In this document: positions 5,434 to 5,504 of the stretch, piece after piece | Layout: every line of letters begins with the position of its first letter | How positions within the stretch are numbered: the first letter of the stretch is position 1 | From: Candidatus Microgenomatus auricola | GTDB lineage: Bacteria; Patescibacteriota; Patescibacteriia; UBA9570; XYC2-FULL-38-9 | Length of the DNA stretch: 5,504 bases | Direction: 5' to 3' | Assembly: GCA_005239655.1 (NCBI GenBank) | Contig: SBBP01000123.1 | Span: 1 to 5,504 of the forward strand | Notes under the pieces: generated by a model | What the model was told of the DNA's origin: nothing | Database searches by the model: none | What the model saw: the letters and a program-made list of their open reading frames with translations, nothing else | Translations under genes and position numbers: made by a program

Positions 5434-5504
5434 ATGCATACAATGATTGTTGATTTTTCTACTCACGTCGGGGAGGAGGTGATGCTGAACGGTTGGGTTT
5501 ACAA
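5434..5504 (+). CDS. N-terminus of a class IIb aminoacyl-tRNA synthetase (Asn/Asp/Lys type), partial
   Basis: The frame runs off the window after 23 complete codons. It reads HVGEEVMLNGWVY at residues 11-23, which resembles the first strand of the OB-fold anticodon-binding domain of class IIb synthetases, where H-hG-EV-hxGWV (h, hydrophobic) is characteristic. WVY followed by a codon beginning AA (Asn or Lys) leans towards asparaginyl-tRNA synthetase, but AspRS and LysRS are not excluded, so no symbol is given. Starts at ATG 5434 and ATG 5443 are both possible; the frame is closed by TGA 5422-5424. Neither has an SD upstream. A perfect SD-like sequence (5474-5482) lies within the coding region, too close to ATG 5482 to serve it. 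If correct, the enzyme would charge tRNA in the cytoplasm. Confidence 0.55.
   Translation, partial: MHTMIVDFSTHVGEEVMLNGWVY

Noticed and set aside
5440..5460. Possible terminator (ACAAT-G-ATTGT followed by T residues)
   Set aside because: The loop would be one base, the stem is A/T-rich and it lies inside the start of the synthetase frame.
1..5504. CRISPR arrays, phage genes, toxin-antitoxin pairs or defence systems
   Set aside because: No regularly spaced repeats, integrase core, nuclease or toxin motifs were found. Apart from the possible transposase tail, the content is metabolic, transport and translation genes.

Overview
The window is bacterial: it has sigma70-type promoters, a rho-independent terminator, Shine-Dalgarno sites, a bacterial tRNA and an ATGA gene overlap. 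The lineage cannot be fixed from sequence alone. The compact layout, the mostly SD-less starts and a P-type ATPase with unusual ion-site residues would fit an uncultivated group such as the Candidate Phyla Radiation, but this is only a guess. All clear genes lie on the + strand.

Layout. Bases 1-106 hold what may be the last codons of an upstream gene, possibly an integrase-core transposase. Next come one or two promoters, a leader with a small hairpin, and a GC-rich adenylosuccinate lyase gene (purB, best start 184, end 1599). Its stop codon lies in the loop of a strong intrinsic terminator (1589-1623). A separate promoter (1626-1654) drives a tRNA-Lys(UUU) at 1669-1741. A 52-codon ORF for a one-helix membrane peptide begins seven bases after the tRNA. 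After it, a promoter whose -10 box ends seven bases before the ATG serves an 891-residue P2-type cation ATPase (1949-4624). An unrecognised 257-residue soluble helical protein (4621-5394) overlaps the ATPase stop by ATGA. A further promoter at the end of that gene precedes the first codons of a probable class IIb aminoacyl-tRNA synthetase (Asp/Asn/Lys type), cut by the window edge.

How the parts relate. PurB acts in purine synthesis and is transcriptionally isolated. Its base composition differs clearly from the genes to its right and it has good SD sites, whereas the other genes have none, so it may have been acquired laterally. The ATPase and the 257-residue protein form a translationally coupled pair, which makes the unknown protein a candidate partner or regulator of the pump. 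The membrane peptide just upstream is a weaker candidate of the same kind. The points most worth following are this ATPase-centred cluster, the altered ion site I of the pump, and the apparently leaderless start of the ATPase.
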